Part shown: positions 1-9,193 of the stretch, one piece after another
Numbering within the stretch: the first letter of the stretch is position 1
Layout of the letters: every line of letters begins with the position of its first letter
Source of the DNA: an uncultured Flavobacteriaceae bacterium
GTDB lineage: Bacteria > Bacteroidota > Bacteroidia > Flavobacteriales > Flavobacteriaceae
NCBI GenBank assembly: GCA_947494825.1
Contig: CANLWN010000004.1
Location: forward strand, 310,001 to 374,000
Reading direction: 5' to 3'
Length of the DNA: 64,000 nucleotides
Made by a program: the position numbers and the translations under genes
Notes under the pieces: generated by a model
Database searches by the model: none
What the model saw: the letters and a program-made list of their open reading frames with translations, nothing else
Told to the model about the DNA's origin: nothing

Positions 1-264
1 AATGTAGATTGGGGCATCATCATATGTGGAAGCGGTAACGGGGCCTCCATGACTGCCAACAAACATCAAAAGGTACGGGCCGCATTATGCTGGACCAAGG
101 AAATAGTACAGTTGGCCAGGGAGCACAATGATGCCAATATTCTTAGTTTACCTGCACGTTTTATTGCCCTACCGCAGGCCCTGGAAATGGTAAAAACATT
201 TTTGGACACCAAATTTGAGGGAGGTAGGCATGAAAGAAGAATAGAAAAAATACCTTGTATGTAG
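1..264 (+). CDS. rpiB: Ribose-5-phosphate isomerase B, C-terminal part (5' end outside window)
   Basis: The reading frame is open from the first base, so the N-terminus lies outside the window. RpiB interconverts ribose 5-phosphate and ribulose 5-phosphate in the cytoplasmic pentose phosphate pathway. The visible 87 residues begin with NVDWGIIICGSGNGASMTAN; the CGSGNG stretch is the family's active-site loop with its catalytic cysteine. It is followed by the typical segment in which tryptophan and threonine precede the AREHNDANIL core (family hallmark ARxHNdANvl). The stop is 3 bp before the CDF transporter, so the two are very probably co-transcribed. The family assignment is clear from these motifs. 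Confidence 0.93.
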   Translation, partial: NVDWGIIICGSGNGASMTANKHQKVRAALCWTKEIVQLAREHNDANILSLPARFIALPQALEMVKTFLDTKFEGGRHERRIEKIPCM

Positions 265-267
265 TCC

Positions 268-1185
268 ATGGGACATTCCCACCGTCACGATCACTCGCAT
301 ACCCATCCCGATCTGAAAGGCCGTAACCTCGTTATTTCCATCCTGCTCAATGTGCTTATAACCCTGGCCCAGGTGGTTGGGGGCATTGTTTCGGGCAGTT
401 TGGCCTTATTGTCGGATGCGCTCCATAATTTCAGTGATGTCCTTTCCCTTTTAATAAGTTATAGTGCCAATCTCTTGGCCAAAAAAGAAGCCTCCTCCAA
501 TAAGACCTTTGGGTACAAAAGAGCGGAGATTATAGCAGCTTTTGTAAATGCGGCTACCTTGATCATTGTGGCCATTATTTTGATAAAGGAAGCTGTGGAA
601 CGCTTTTTGGAACCGCAGGAAGTAGCATCCGATCTTGTTATTTGGCTTTCCCTTTTGGGGATTGTGGCCAATGGATTTAGTGTACTTTTGCTAAAACGGG
701 ATTCGAGCCGTAACATGAACATGAAATCGGCCTATTTGCATTTGTTTACCGACATGATGGCTTCGGTCGCAGTGTTGACCGGGGGAATTTTAATGAAATT
801 CTTTGGCCTCTTCTGGATAGATCCCGCACTAACCTTGATAATAGCGGTCTACCTGATTTATATGGGATACGATCTTTTAAAGGTATCCACCAAGGTACTG
901 ATGTTGTTTACCCCTGAGACCATAGAGGTAAAGCAAATCGTTGCGGCCATTAACGAAATACCTCCGATTAAGAACGTACATCATGTGCATATTTGGCAGC
1001 TCAATGAGGATGAGGTTCATCTTGAGGCGCATATCGATTTCAAAGAGGATATTAAGCTTTCAGAGTTTGATGCGATACTGAACCAGATAGAGGAAAAGGC
1101 CTATCGCGAATTTGGTATCAATCACGTAAACATTCAGCCAGAGTTTGGCAAATGTGACAGTAAAAAGATAATCGTACAGGACTAG
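268..1185 (+). CDS. Cation diffusion facilitator family transporter (zinc/cobalt/cadmium efflux)
   Basis: This is an inner-membrane antiporter that exports divalent metal, most likely Zn2+, in exchange for protons. The 305-residue protein has a histidine-rich start (GHSHRHDHSHTHPD, residues 2-15), about six membrane segments between residues 20 and 205, and the two HxxxD pairs that form the transport metal site (H53/D57 and H158/D162). A cytoplasmic dimerisation domain follows from about residue 215 and contains HHVHIWQL. Length and layout match CzcD/ZitB proteins. It begins 3 bp after rpiB and ends 6 bp before the acetyltransferase. Substrate specificity is inferred from the family and not shown by the sequence alone. 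Confidence 0.92.
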   Translation: MGHSHRHDHSHTHPDLKGRNLVISILLNVLITLAQVVGGIVSGSLALLSDALHNFSDVLSLLISYSANLLAKKEASSNKTFGYKRAEIIAAFVNAATLIIVAIILIKEAVERFLEPQEVASDLVIWLSLLGIVANGFSVLLLKRDSSRNMNMKSAYLHLFTDMMASVAVLTGGILMKFFGLFWIDPALTLIIAVYLIYMGYDLLKVSTKVLMLFTPETIEVKQIVAAINEIPPIKNVHHVHIWQLNEDEVHLEAHIDFKEDIKLSEFDAILNQIEEKAYREFGINHVNIQPEFGKCDSKKIIVQD

Positions 1186-1191
1186 GATAAG

Positions 1192-1650
1192 ATGATGAGA
1201 ACAGTTGTAAAGACATTTGACAGCTTAACCACCACAGAGCTCTATAGCATTTTACAATTACGCAGCGCAGTCTTTGTCGTAGAACAGGATTGTGTATACC
1301 AGGACATGGACGGCAAGGATAAAAGTGCACTTCACGTATTGGGGATTAAAAAGGATGAAGTGGTGGCCTATACCCGGATTTTTGGCCCAGGCGATTATTT
1401 TGATGCAGCCAGCATAGGCAGGGTAGTGGTGCGTGACGATGAACGAAAATACGGTTATGGCCGGGACATCATGGAAGCATCGATAAAAGCGGTTGTAGCG
1501 CACTTTGGGGAGACAGAAATACAGGTATCTGCACAGGCCCATCTAGAAAAGTTTTACACTTCATTGGAATTCACGGCCTTTGGTGAAGGGTATTTGGAAG
1601 ACGGCATCCCACACATAGGCATGAGACGTCCCAAGAGAATCAAGAATTGA
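1192..1650 (+). CDS. ElaA-like GNAT family N-acetyltransferase
   Basis: This 152-residue cytoplasmic protein has the GNAT fold expected to transfer an acetyl group from acetyl-CoA to an amine; the acceptor is unknown. Near the N-terminus LYSILQLRSAVFVVEQDC matches the ElaA signature (LRxxVFVVEQ). VGRVVV-like strand residues and RKYGYGRDIM (about residues 83-92) form the acetyl-CoA pyrophosphate loop (RxxGxG). It is the last gene of the rpiB-CDF-elaA run. Its 3' end overlaps the convergent methyltransferase gene by 11 bp. The family call is firm; the physiological role is not known. Confidence 0.88.
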   Translation: MMRTVVKTFDSLTTTELYSILQLRSAVFVVEQDCVYQDMDGKDKSALHVLGIKKDEVVAYTRIFGPGDYFDAASIGRVVVRDDERKYGYGRDIMEASIKAVVAHFGETEIQVSAQAHLEKFYTSLEFTAFGEGYLEDGIPHIGMRRPKRIKN

Positions 1651-2872
1651 TTTTGGCGTATAACGATGCCCCGATTTTCTCTACGATTCCGACCACAAGG
1701 GCATTGCCCATCAAAAAAGCTCTTTTAGCATCGGACACCCCGGTTTTTTTGGTATGATTGTCCGGAAACATATTTAGGCGCTCCAATTCCACTGGCGTTA
1801 AGCGTCTTAGGCCAGCGGGCGACTGCACCACATGCTTGAATCGGGAGGGCGATTTGCCCCCTTCCCCGGTAATTATGGTTCGTGAGGCGGCGTTTATATC
1901 ATCTGGAAAGGTCATACTGCCCTCACTGTACTGATAACTAAACCCGTTTTTAGCTTTCCTTCCTTCCTTTTTGGCACCCTTGAGGTATTCCCATTTTGGG
2001 AGGTCCTCCTTTGGAATCAAAAAATTCCTATCCACTTCCCCGTTTTGTAGAATATCCCCCAACACCATTTTTGGACCTGTATAGGCGGGCATCGTTTTCA
2101 ATGTGAACACCTTGCCGTTTATTAAGGTCCCGGTGTTGAGAAAAGGGGAAAGTGATTTACCAAGATTAAAGCCCTGGCTTATATCCACTAAATTGCCTTC
2201 TAGCTTTAGTGAGGCGGTCGGAGCTGTCGTTGACTCGATAGGGAAGGCATTGGCCAGGACACCATCGGTCAACATCCAATCCTTTTGAGGGGTCTTCTCC
2301 AAGGAATGGTACAATGCTGTGGACCTGTGGTAACCCATAAGAAAAATGCGCTTTCTCCGCTGTGGCATACCATAATCTGCAGCGTTGATTACCCGCCATT
2401 CCATGGCGTATCCCAAATCATCAAGACTTTTTAACATAATGGCAAAATCCCTTCCCCGCTGCTTTACCGGGGACTTCAGCAAGCGGTCCACATTTTCCAA
2501 AAAAAGATAGTGTGGTTTCTTTTTTTTATGCTTCAGAATGTTGTGTATGGACCACCATAGAACTCCCTTTTTACCCTGGAGCCCTTTCGCATTGTGTAAG
2601 GAAGTCGCAACGGAATAATCCTGGCAAGGAAAACCACCGACCAGAAGATCATGATCGGGAATGTTTGAAATAGGGACCTCCTCGATATTGACATTGTAAT
2701 GGTTTTTTGCCCCAAACCTGCTTTCATACACCGAGGAGGCGTGTTGCGCCTTGGTGGACGGTTCCCATTGGTTGCTCCAAATAACTTGAAAGTTTCCAGA
2801 ACTTTCCAGGCCCAAGCGAAAACCTCCAACGCCGGCAAAGAGTTCCAATACGTTTAATCTTTTTCCTTTCAT
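1640..2872 (-). CDS. DNA (cytosine-5-)-methyltransferase, apparently orphan
   Basis: The enzyme would methylate C5 of cytosine in a specific duplex site using S-adenosylmethionine. The ordered motifs are visible: LELFAGVGGFRLGLE (motif I, SAM), GGFPCQDYSVA (motif IV, catalytic Cys), ENVDRLL (VI), DYGMPQRRKRIF (VIII), a variable target-recognition region of about 120 residues, then RRLTPVELERLNMFP (IX) and MGNALVVGIVEKI (X). An upstream ATG at 2908 overlaps the stop of the preceding esterase gene as ATGA, and would add 12 residues. I prefer the ATG at 2872 because motif I then starts about eight residues in, as in relatives. No endonuclease or Vsr gene is adjacent. The target sequence cannot be read from the protein. 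Confidence 0.93.
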   Translation of the reverse strand: MKGKRLNVLELFAGVGGFRLGLESSGNFQVIWSNQWEPSTKAQHASSVYESRFGAKNHYNVNIEEVPISNIPDHDLLVGGFPCQDYSVATSLHNAKGLQGKKGVLWWSIHNILKHKKKKPHYLFLENVDRLLKSPVKQRGRDFAIMLKSLDDLGYAMEWRVINAADYGMPQRRKRIFLMGYHRSTALYHSLEKTPQKDWMLTDGVLANAFPIESTTAPTASLKLEGNLVDISQGFNLGKSLSPFLNTGTLINGKVFTLKTMPAYTGPKMVLGDILQNGEVDRNFLIPKEDLPKWEYLKGAKKEGRKAKNGFSYQYSEGSMTFPDDINAASRTIITGEGGKSPSRFKHVVQSPAGLRRLTPVELERLNMFPDNHTKKTGVSDAKRAFLMGNALVVGIVEKIGASLYAKINS

Positions 2873-2904
2873 AGGTATTTTGGAATTACTTGCAAAGCAA
2901 CAAA

Positions 2905-4116
2905 TCATCTGTTTTTTCGCCCAGTTTCGGGGTAGACCAACTTTTTAAGGGCCGTGCTTAATTGTTGCTGTGCTTCCGAACTTTCATGGAGGTTGGGGTT
3001 GCTCCTTGAAAAGGCAACGGCAAAGATATGGAATCGAACCCGCGCTACCATCTTCTCCATTTCCGGACCGGAATCAACCCCTAGCTTTTCCAAGGCCTCC
3101 AATTCTTTTTTCCACCAGGAAAGGTCGCTTTTTTCCGGCGATTCAAAATCCTTTAACAAACGCCTGTTAAAGGTTTCCACAAGCTGGGCTTCGGTCTCCA
3201 ATACTTTTTCCATGGCCTTAAGATTGCTCCTAAAAGTCTTGTCCTGTTGTAATGCCTTAAATTTTCGCTTAACCGTATCCGTATTGAAGAAGCTGCTGTA
3301 CGTACGCAACAGGCGGCTATAGTTTTCCGCTGCCTGTACCCATCTCTCTTTATGTTCTTCTTTTTGGGCCAACTGATAATCACGGAGATATAAGCGCTTT
3401 AGATCACTATCTTTCATAATAACATGGCCTTTTTTATGCGCCTGTACCTGCAGCCAATCAAAAGCCCTTAAAATTTGTTCTTTAGGCGGCCAACGGTGAT
3501 CGCCATCATAGGTGATCAGGGTGTGATTAAAATCCATCTTTTCCAACAGATTGCGAACATTGACCATTTCGCGATAGTTCATATCCCGATCTCCGCAAAT
3601 GCCCGCGTAGGCATATTCCTGTACTGTGGGTTGGTAGAAGGGAATATGGGCAAACCCGGCCCCACAGGCAATTACACCCGCCATCTTGTCGGTAGTGGTC
3701 GCTATTGCGGATGCCAAACGGGACCCACCGGAAAACCCGGCCAGATAGATCAAGTTTTCGTCAATGGAGAATCTTGAAAAAATATGGGCAAACAGACGGT
3801 TGGTAAGCTCAAAGCCATGGTCGTAAGATCCATTTCTAATGTTGTTGGAACACACCAGCAGGTGGCCATATTTTTCTGCGGCGGGGATAAAGGTCTTAAC
3901 TCCCAGTTTTGCACGAGCCGCCGGTTCAAAGATGAACAAAACGGGAGTGAGCTTGTTGGGATCAAAGGAGTTGGGGAGATATAGGGCAAAGCTCTCGTTT
4001 TCGGAGTTCGATACTTCCAGGGAATCCATAATGATTCCTCTCTCATACCTGTGCGGTTCCTGCGCAACAACCGTGCAATAGATGAAAAAAAGAAGTGGAA
4101 TAAGGAACCGTTTCAT
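2905..4116 (-). CDS. Secreted alpha/beta hydrolase (esterase-like)
   Basis: A predicted exported hydrolase of 403 residues. The start at 4116 gives a clean Sec signal peptide (MKRFLIPLLFFIYCTVVAQ). The longer ATG at 4134 would place charged and aromatic residues in front of it, and it falls beyond the promoter described at 4121-4128. An alpha/beta hydrolase core follows, with nucleophile elbow GFSGGS (Ser at about residue 129) and a late YDGDHRW histidine. The C-terminal 150 residues are helical and not recognised. It is translationally coupled to the downstream methyltransferase through ATGA. The natural substrate is unknown. Confidence 0.72.
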   Translation of the reverse strand: MKRFLIPLLFFIYCTVVAQEPHRYERGIIMDSLEVSNSENESFALYLPNSFDPNKLTPVLFIFEPAARAKLGVKTFIPAAEKYGHLLVCSNNIRNGSYDHGFELTNRLFAHIFSRFSIDENLIYLAGFSGGSRLASAIATTTDKMAGVIACGAGFAHIPFYQPTVQEYAYAGICGDRDMNYREMVNVRNLLEKMDFNHTLITYDGDHRWPPKEQILRAFDWLQVQAHKKGHVIMKDSDLKRLYLRDYQLAQKEEHKERWVQAAENYSRLLRTYSSFFNTDTVKRKFKALQQDKTFRSNLKAMEKVLETEAQLVETFNRRLLKDFESPEKSDLSWWKKELEALEKLGVDSGPEMEKMVARVRFHIFAVAFSRSNPNLHESSEAQQQLSTALKKLVYPETGRKNR

Positions 4117-4120
4117 GGGC

Positions 4121-4128
4121 CAAAAATA
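4121..4128 (-). promoter_or_regulatory. Bacteroidota -7 promoter element (TATTTTTG) four bases before a start codon
   Basis: Read on the minus strand the sequence is TATTTTTG-GCCC-ATG, matching the Bacteroidota consensus TAnnTTTG exactly. The start codon of the esterase follows after only four bases, so the transcript probably begins at or within a base or two of the ATG and would be leaderless. The same arrangement occurs in front of rbfA. Confidence 0.55.
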
Positions 4129-4148
4129 CATCATCGGATTTGTATTGC

Positions 4149-6272
4149 CTATTCCAGGGCGAAGGCAACGATTTTATTTCCTTTGTCCGTGCCCAGTTTT
4201 TCCCCGCCACAGGCAATGGCCACATACTGTTTTCCATCTACCATATACGTGGCCGGGGTGGCAAAGGCAGCCGCAGGGAGCTGGTACTCCCAAAGTATTT
4301 TCCCCGTATGTTTATCAAAGGCCCTGAAAAACCCATCTTTGGTGGCACCAATGAACAATAGACCGTTTTGGGTAACAACGGCCCCACCGTAGTTTTCGGT
4401 CCCTGTTGTTGGAAAACCCTGCGCCTTTAGGGCCGCTGTTTCCCCAAAAGGAACAGACCAGCGATAGCTGCCCGTATTTAGATCAATGGCATGTAGCGTT
4501 CCCCATGGGGGCGATATGGCCGGAAGTCCCTGACTATCCAAAAACTTGGTATATCCTTTGTGTTGGTACGGTGGCCCTTCCGGCCCTTCCGAAAAGTATT
4601 TTTTATCTTTTTCCAGCGTTTCCTTCTGATCAAACAAGAATCGTAGCAATGCCTCTATTTCTTCCTTTGTAAGTTGAGGAAAGCCGGTCATCATTCCCTT
4701 TCCCTGGGTTATGGTCAGGGCGACTTCCTCCTTGTTTTTACGGGATTTTAGTCCAAGGAGTGAAGGAAAGCCGCTTGCGGAGATTCCCTCTCGGTCTTTT
4801 TGATGGCAACTGGCACATAGCTTCCGATAGACTCCTTCCCCAGGAGATAGCTGATTTTCCTCATCCTTGGGCTCCATTTGCAAAAGGAACGCCATTTCGT
4901 TTGCGTTTACATATAGAATGCCCTCTTCGGGATCTGCGGAGGCCCCGCCCCACTCAGCGGCCCCATCATAGCCTGGAAGGAGCAAAACAGGGGTGATATT
5001 CGGAGGGGCATATTGGCGTTTGTCTGCTTTTTCCAGGATTTCCATCAATGCGGCCTCGTTTTCTGCATAGGGACTGATGTCCTCTGAGGTTAAATCCTGG
5101 GAGAGCCGTGCAAAGGGCTTTGGCCTTGCGGGTATAGGCTGGGTCTTCCAGGCCTGTTCCCCTTCCAAGTGCGATTCGGGTACGGGTACTTCGGTAATAT
5201 CGAACAAGGGCTTGCCGGTCCTGCGGTCAAAAACATATACATAGCCCTGTTTGGTTACCTGGGCCACGGCCGGAATTTTTACCCCCTTCCTGGATACGGT
5301 GACCAGGTTGGGCGGAGCGGGAGGATCACGATCCCAAATATCGTGATGGGTAAATTGAAAATGCCAGACTAATTTTCCGGTGCTGGCGTCCAGAGCCAAA
5401 AGACAATCGGAATACAGGTTGCTTCCCTTTCTATCGCCACCATAAAAATCCGGGGCAGCAGATCCCGTGGGAACGTAGAGGATTCCGGTTGTTTCATCCA
5501 GTGCCATGCCCGCCCAATTGTTGGCCGCGCCTATTTTATCATCCCTATAGGCCTCTTTGTTCTCCCAACTTTCGTAACCGGGCTCACCAGGATGAGGAAT
5601 GGTATGGAACCCCCAGGCCAGTTCCCCGGTGAGGATATTAAAGGCCATGATATCCCCGGGCGCCGCACCGGCACCCTCGGACACCCGAAGGGGCATTACG
5701 ATAAGATCTTGATATACGGTGCCTGGGGTGTTGGATATTACAAATTTGTCCTTGGCGCTTTGGGGAAGTCCTGAACGCAAATCGATTTTCCCTCCCTGAC
5801 CAAAACTGGCTATGGGTTTTCCCGTTAGTGCGTTCAACGCGTACAGATGGGAACCCATGGTGTACAAAATACGCTTGTCCCTTCCCTTTGCCCAATAAGA
5901 GACCCCGCGGCTGGTAGAGTGCCATACTTTTAGTGAATCCCCAAAACGCCAAAGTTCCTTCCCTGTTTTGGCATTTAATGCCACTGCCCTTAGGGCGGCG
6001 GTAACGCCGTACAAAATGGTATCTACGACGATGGGATTCATTTGCATCTGGCCCCAATCGGGGGCGGAATAGGACCAGGCTATTTTAAGGTCGGAAACGT
6101 TTTCCTTGGTGATTTGTGATAGGGTGGAGTAGTGGTTGCGGTCGGGCCCTCCCAGATAAGAGGACCAGGTATCATAGGACTTTGTTACAGACTCTTTTCG
6201 CTTTCCCTCACTACAACCACATACAGTCCAGAGGAAGACATGGGCTACCACTAAAAAAAAGCACCTTAACAT
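4149..6272 (-). CDS. PQQ-dependent dehydrogenase with internal cytochrome c domain (lipoprotein)
   Basis: A periplasm-facing quinoprotein that would oxidise an alcohol or sugar and pass electrons to a c-type haem. The start at 6272 yields a lipoprotein signal (MLRCFFLVVAHVFLWTVCGC); the open frame extends to 6305. Beta-propeller blades with repeated ALDxxTGKxxW motifs run from about residue 35 to 460. A CASCH haem site (C497-H501 in the 718-residue numbering) sits in an inserted cytochrome domain at about 485-565. Propeller blades then resume (AIDLNTGSYRWSVPFG, AFDKHTGKILWEYQLP). No PQQ synthesis genes are in the window, so the cofactor may be made elsewhere or taken up. The substrate is not predictable. 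Confidence 0.87.
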   Translation of the reverse strand: MLRCFFLVVAHVFLWTVCGCSEGKRKESVTKSYDTWSSYLGGPDRNHYSTLSQITKENVSDLKIAWSYSAPDWGQMQMNPIVVDTILYGVTAALRAVALNAKTGKELWRFGDSLKVWHSTSRGVSYWAKGRDKRILYTMGSHLYALNALTGKPIASFGQGGKIDLRSGLPQSAKDKFVISNTPGTVYQDLIVMPLRVSEGAGAAPGDIMAFNILTGELAWGFHTIPHPGEPGYESWENKEAYRDDKIGAANNWAGMALDETTGILYVPTGSAAPDFYGGDRKGSNLYSDCLLALDASTGKLVWHFQFTHHDIWDRDPPAPPNLVTVSRKGVKIPAVAQVTKQGYVYVFDRRTGKPLFDITEVPVPESHLEGEQAWKTQPIPARPKPFARLSQDLTSEDISPYAENEAALMEILEKADKRQYAPPNITPVLLLPGYDGAAEWGGASADPEEGILYVNANEMAFLLQMEPKDEENQLSPGEGVYRKLCASCHQKDREGISASGFPSLLGLKSRKNKEEVALTITQGKGMMTGFPQLTKEEIEALLRFLFDQKETLEKDKKYFSEGPEGPPYQHKGYTKFLDSQGLPAISPPWGTLHAIDLNTGSYRWSVPFGETAALKAQGFPTTGTENYGGAVVTQNGLLFIGATKDGFFRAFDKHTGKILWEYQLPAAAFATPATYMVDGKQYVAIACGGEKLGTDKGNKIVAFALE

Positions 6273-6345
6273 TTCTGAATCTATGTTTTCTTTAAGTTCA
6301 TACACCAGTAAATGTAACTAAATATGCTCAGATGATTGCGAACAA

Positions 6346-8037
6346 CTATTGCGCTTCGGATACGTTTTCGTAAAGGTATATATCCCAATAGGAATCAGGG
6401 TCCTGAAAAACCCCCACTAAACGTATATCTTGAACAGCTTTGGAATCGATTTCCGCGCTGGACAGAAGATATCTCCCCCCCATTTTTTTTAGCGCTTTAA
6501 AATCAAAGTCCAAAGCGGTTATGATTTTTGGATTTGGATTTAAGTAATTGGTTCGCAAGGCTTTGGTAAAGGCATAACACCGAGAACCCCAGTTTTTGAA
6601 ATAATATGTAAGGTATGCGTCTTTTTTTAGCTCCCCCTCGATAACTCGACCAAATTCATGCTTGTGCTGTAAAGGGTAATTAGGAAGATACCCATCCAAC
6701 GTATAAAATCCATTGTATTGGGCAATGGAAGGATGAATACCCAAGCTTATTACCCGATATTGATCAACAGGGTCACCAATTGTCTTTTTTACTTTGTCAA
6801 ACAGATTTACCGAATAGAATTGTTTATAGGTGGGTTCGTGGTTTTGGGTTAAAAATTCATGTTTGCTAATGATAAACCCAAGCTGTAATGACAAGAGGAG
6901 GAATGCTACCCACCTGCCAATTTTTCCCATCTCGAAGAATGTGGCCAGGGCTAGTGCAAAAAGCACATACCAAAGCATAGGATGTAAAAAGTGAAACCTT
7001 TGAAGCTGAATGGGCAACAGAGAGGTTAGCGCAACGAAAAAGTCGGAAACCGCTTCCCACCGAAACGCAGCATAAAGAAAAGAAGTTAATAGAATAAAAA
7101 CTAGGACTAGGATGTATTTTTTGCTAGGCTTTCTCGTGATAAGCCTAAGAATGAGCGCCACCAGTACCGGAATCAAAAGATATTCGTGTAAGCTATGGGC
7201 GTGATGCTGCCCGTACCTTAATATAGTTTCCAAATGAGAGCAGGCTTCGGACAGATTCCATGGTTTTTTATGGAATTCTGTTCTATGCGACACATAATCG
7301 CTATCAAAAAGAAAGGAATAGACTAAGGGAAAATGACCAACCAAATAAAGGACAGCTAATAAACCAATGGCGTAAAAAAAAGAAAAATTGAATTTTCTCT
7401 CACGTATCAAGTCGTGTAACAGCACCAACGACAGAACGATTAAGATGAAAAGACCGGACAAAATCAAGGAGGAATAAAATGCCAACACAACAATTATGAT
7501 CCAATTTACATAATGCCGCTCTCCTTTTCTGATGCCGAGGAACGCATACAACAGCAAGGGAAGCCCGCTCACGCTCAGGGTAAATGACCAGAAGGGAAGT
7601 AAAGAGAACAGTATAGATGCCCCACAAGAAATCGGTTCAAAGGCCTTTTGGTTCAAGAAATACTTTTTTAACAAGAGATACATGCCAACAAATGCAACCA
7701 AACTCATAATTACTTTGTTTACAACATACCCTCCGTACATTCCAAAAAGTGAAAACCATAATATGCTAATATCATACGTCCCATATAAGGATGACCTTGG
7801 AACACCGTTGAATACTTGCTGGACCGATGTTATAGGGGAAGAGAAAAAGGCTTGGTTATCCAGCAACATCTTTACCCAGGCAATATTGGAGTCAAGATTG
7901 TCGTGTATCCGCACAAAGGAATTTTCACCATAATAGATAAATGGCGAATAATAGGCCAAAATAAACACAAACCCCAGAACTAGAGACCAGGAGGGTTTTT
8001 CAAGAGCGGATTTAAATCGTACCAACATTAGATTCAT
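6346..8037 (-). CDS. Polytopic membrane protein, DUF6044-like (possible glycosyltransferase)
   Basis: A 563-residue integral membrane protein with roughly ten to twelve hydrophobic segments. An early non-cytoplasmic loop contains YYGENSFVRIHDNLDSN (about residues 35-51); the IHDNLD pattern is what makes me think of DUF6044. A C-terminal soluble part of about 150 residues begins near the last membrane segment. It is the last gene of the aminosugar cassette, 11 bp beyond the aminotransferase. By analogy with GtrC-type systems it could transfer the lipid-linked sugar on the periplasmic side, but no catalytic motif is recognised, and this role is inference from context. Confidence 0.6.
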   Translation of the reverse strand: MNLMLVRFKSALEKPSWSLVLGFVFILAYYSPFIYYGENSFVRIHDNLDSNIAWVKMLLDNQAFFSSPITSVQQVFNGVPRSSLYGTYDISILWFSLFGMYGGYVVNKVIMSLVAFVGMYLLLKKYFLNQKAFEPISCGASILFSLLPFWSFTLSVSGLPLLLYAFLGIRKGERHYVNWIIIVVLAFYSSLILSGLFILIVLSLVLLHDLIRERKFNFSFFYAIGLLAVLYLVGHFPLVYSFLFDSDYVSHRTEFHKKPWNLSEACSHLETILRYGQHHAHSLHEYLLIPVLVALILRLITRKPSKKYILVLVFILLTSFLYAAFRWEAVSDFFVALTSLLPIQLQRFHFLHPMLWYVLFALALATFFEMGKIGRWVAFLLLSLQLGFIISKHEFLTQNHEPTYKQFYSVNLFDKVKKTIGDPVDQYRVISLGIHPSIAQYNGFYTLDGYLPNYPLQHKHEFGRVIEGELKKDAYLTYYFKNWGSRCYAFTKALRTNYLNPNPKIITALDFDFKALKKMGGRYLLSSAEIDSKAVQDIRLVGVFQDPDSYWDIYLYENVSEAQ

Positions 8038-8048
8038 TTAGGTTTGGT

Positions 8049-9188
8049 TTATAAGCGCACCGAACGTACGCTATTGACAATATGATGCAATTCTTTTTTT
8101 GAAAGGCCATAGAACAATGGTAAGCGGATTAAAGCATCCGAATAATGTTCGCATTCCTTCAGTACCCGGACATCACCCGTTGCGCTGTAAAAGGGACTTT
8201 TGTGCAAGCTTATGTAATGAAAAATTGCCAAGACCCCATTATTCCTCAAATGCTTAATAATAAAGTCGCGTTGCTCCTCTCCATTCGAAACCATATAAAA
8301 CAAATGTGCATTGTTAGTCGCGTATTCAGGAACAATGGGCAATTGAATCTGATGGTCCATGGCCCATGCTTTCAGTTCATTGTAATATGTATTCCAGATA
8401 CGTTGTCGTTGTTGCTGAATGACCTTAAGCGCTTTTAGTTGTGCATACAAAAAAGAAGCGATTATCTCGGAAGGGAGAAACGAAGACCCAACGTCTACCC
8501 ACTCATATTTGTTTACTTCGTTTCTAAAAAAAGCGGAACGATTCGTTCCTTTTTCCCAAATAATTTCGGCCCTTTCATAGAACCTAGGGTCGTTTATGAC
8601 CAGCATGCCCCCCTCTCCTGAAATAATATTCTTGGTTTCGTGAAAAGAAAAAGTAGCCAAATGCCCAATCGACCCCAACGCCCTTTTGTTACCAGCAGGG
8701 TCAACATAATAGCTGTCTATTGCCTGAGCCGCATCTTCAACGACAAACAGGCCGTATTTGTCGGCCAACTTCATTATTGCACCCATATCACATGCCACTC
8801 CGGCATAATGAACCGGAACAATCGCCTTAGTTTTTTTGGTGATTAAAGCTTCAATCTGGGACTCGTCCATGTTCGGACAATCTTCGCGTGAATCAACAAA
8901 AACAATTCTAGCCTTTCTTAGTGCGAAGGCGTTGGCAGTGCTAACAAAGGTGTATGAAGGCATTATCACCTCATCCCCCTCCTTAATATCCAATAATATG
9001 GCAGCCATCTCTAGGGCATCCGTGCAGGACGTGGTCAACAGGCATTTTCCAAACCCAAAACGCTCTTTAAAAAACGCATGGCACAAACGAGTGTATTTCC
9101 CATTACCGGAGAGATGCCCACTATTGACGGCATCCTGGATATAACCAAATTCCTCACCCGTCAAATGCGGTTTGTTAAATGGTATCAT
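8049..9188 (-). CDS. wecE: dTDP-4-amino-4,6-dideoxygalactose transaminase (WecE/RffA type)
   Basis: A PLP aminotransferase of the DegT/DnrJ/EryC1 family, 379 residues, full length. The opening MIPFNKPHLTGEEFGYIQDA closely follows WecE (MIPFNKPPVxGxE). EDAAQ at 151-155 supplies the PLP-ring aspartate. TFSFHETKNI (Lys186) carries the expected Schiff-base lysine, and the GEGG loop follows. WecE converts TDP-4-keto-6-deoxyglucose to TDP-4-amino-4,6-dideoxygalactose with glutamate as donor. The gene lies 5 bp after the acyltransferase, which could then N-acylate the new amine. The RmlA and RmlB steps needed to make the precursor are not in this window. Confidence 0.88.
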   Translation of the reverse strand: MIPFNKPHLTGEEFGYIQDAVNSGHLSGNGKYTRLCHAFFKERFGFGKCLLTTSCTDALEMAAILLDIKEGDEVIMPSYTFVSTANAFALRKARIVFVDSREDCPNMDESQIEALITKKTKAIVPVHYAGVACDMGAIMKLADKYGLFVVEDAAQAIDSYYVDPAGNKRALGSIGHLATFSFHETKNIISGEGGMLVINDPRFYERAEIIWEKGTNRSAFFRNEVNKYEWVDVGSSFLPSEIIASFLYAQLKALKVIQQQRQRIWNTYYNELKAWAMDHQIQLPIVPEYATNNAHLFYMVSNGEEQRDFIIKHLRNNGVLAIFHYISLHKSPFYSATGDVRVLKECEHYSDALIRLPLFYGLSKKELHHIVNSVRSVRL

Positions 9189-9193
9189 AAATC

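Noticed and set aside
1640-2872. Restriction-modification or defence island around the methyltransferase
   Set aside because: Neighbours are housekeeping or secreted enzymes; no nuclease, helicase or toxin gene is seen nearby.
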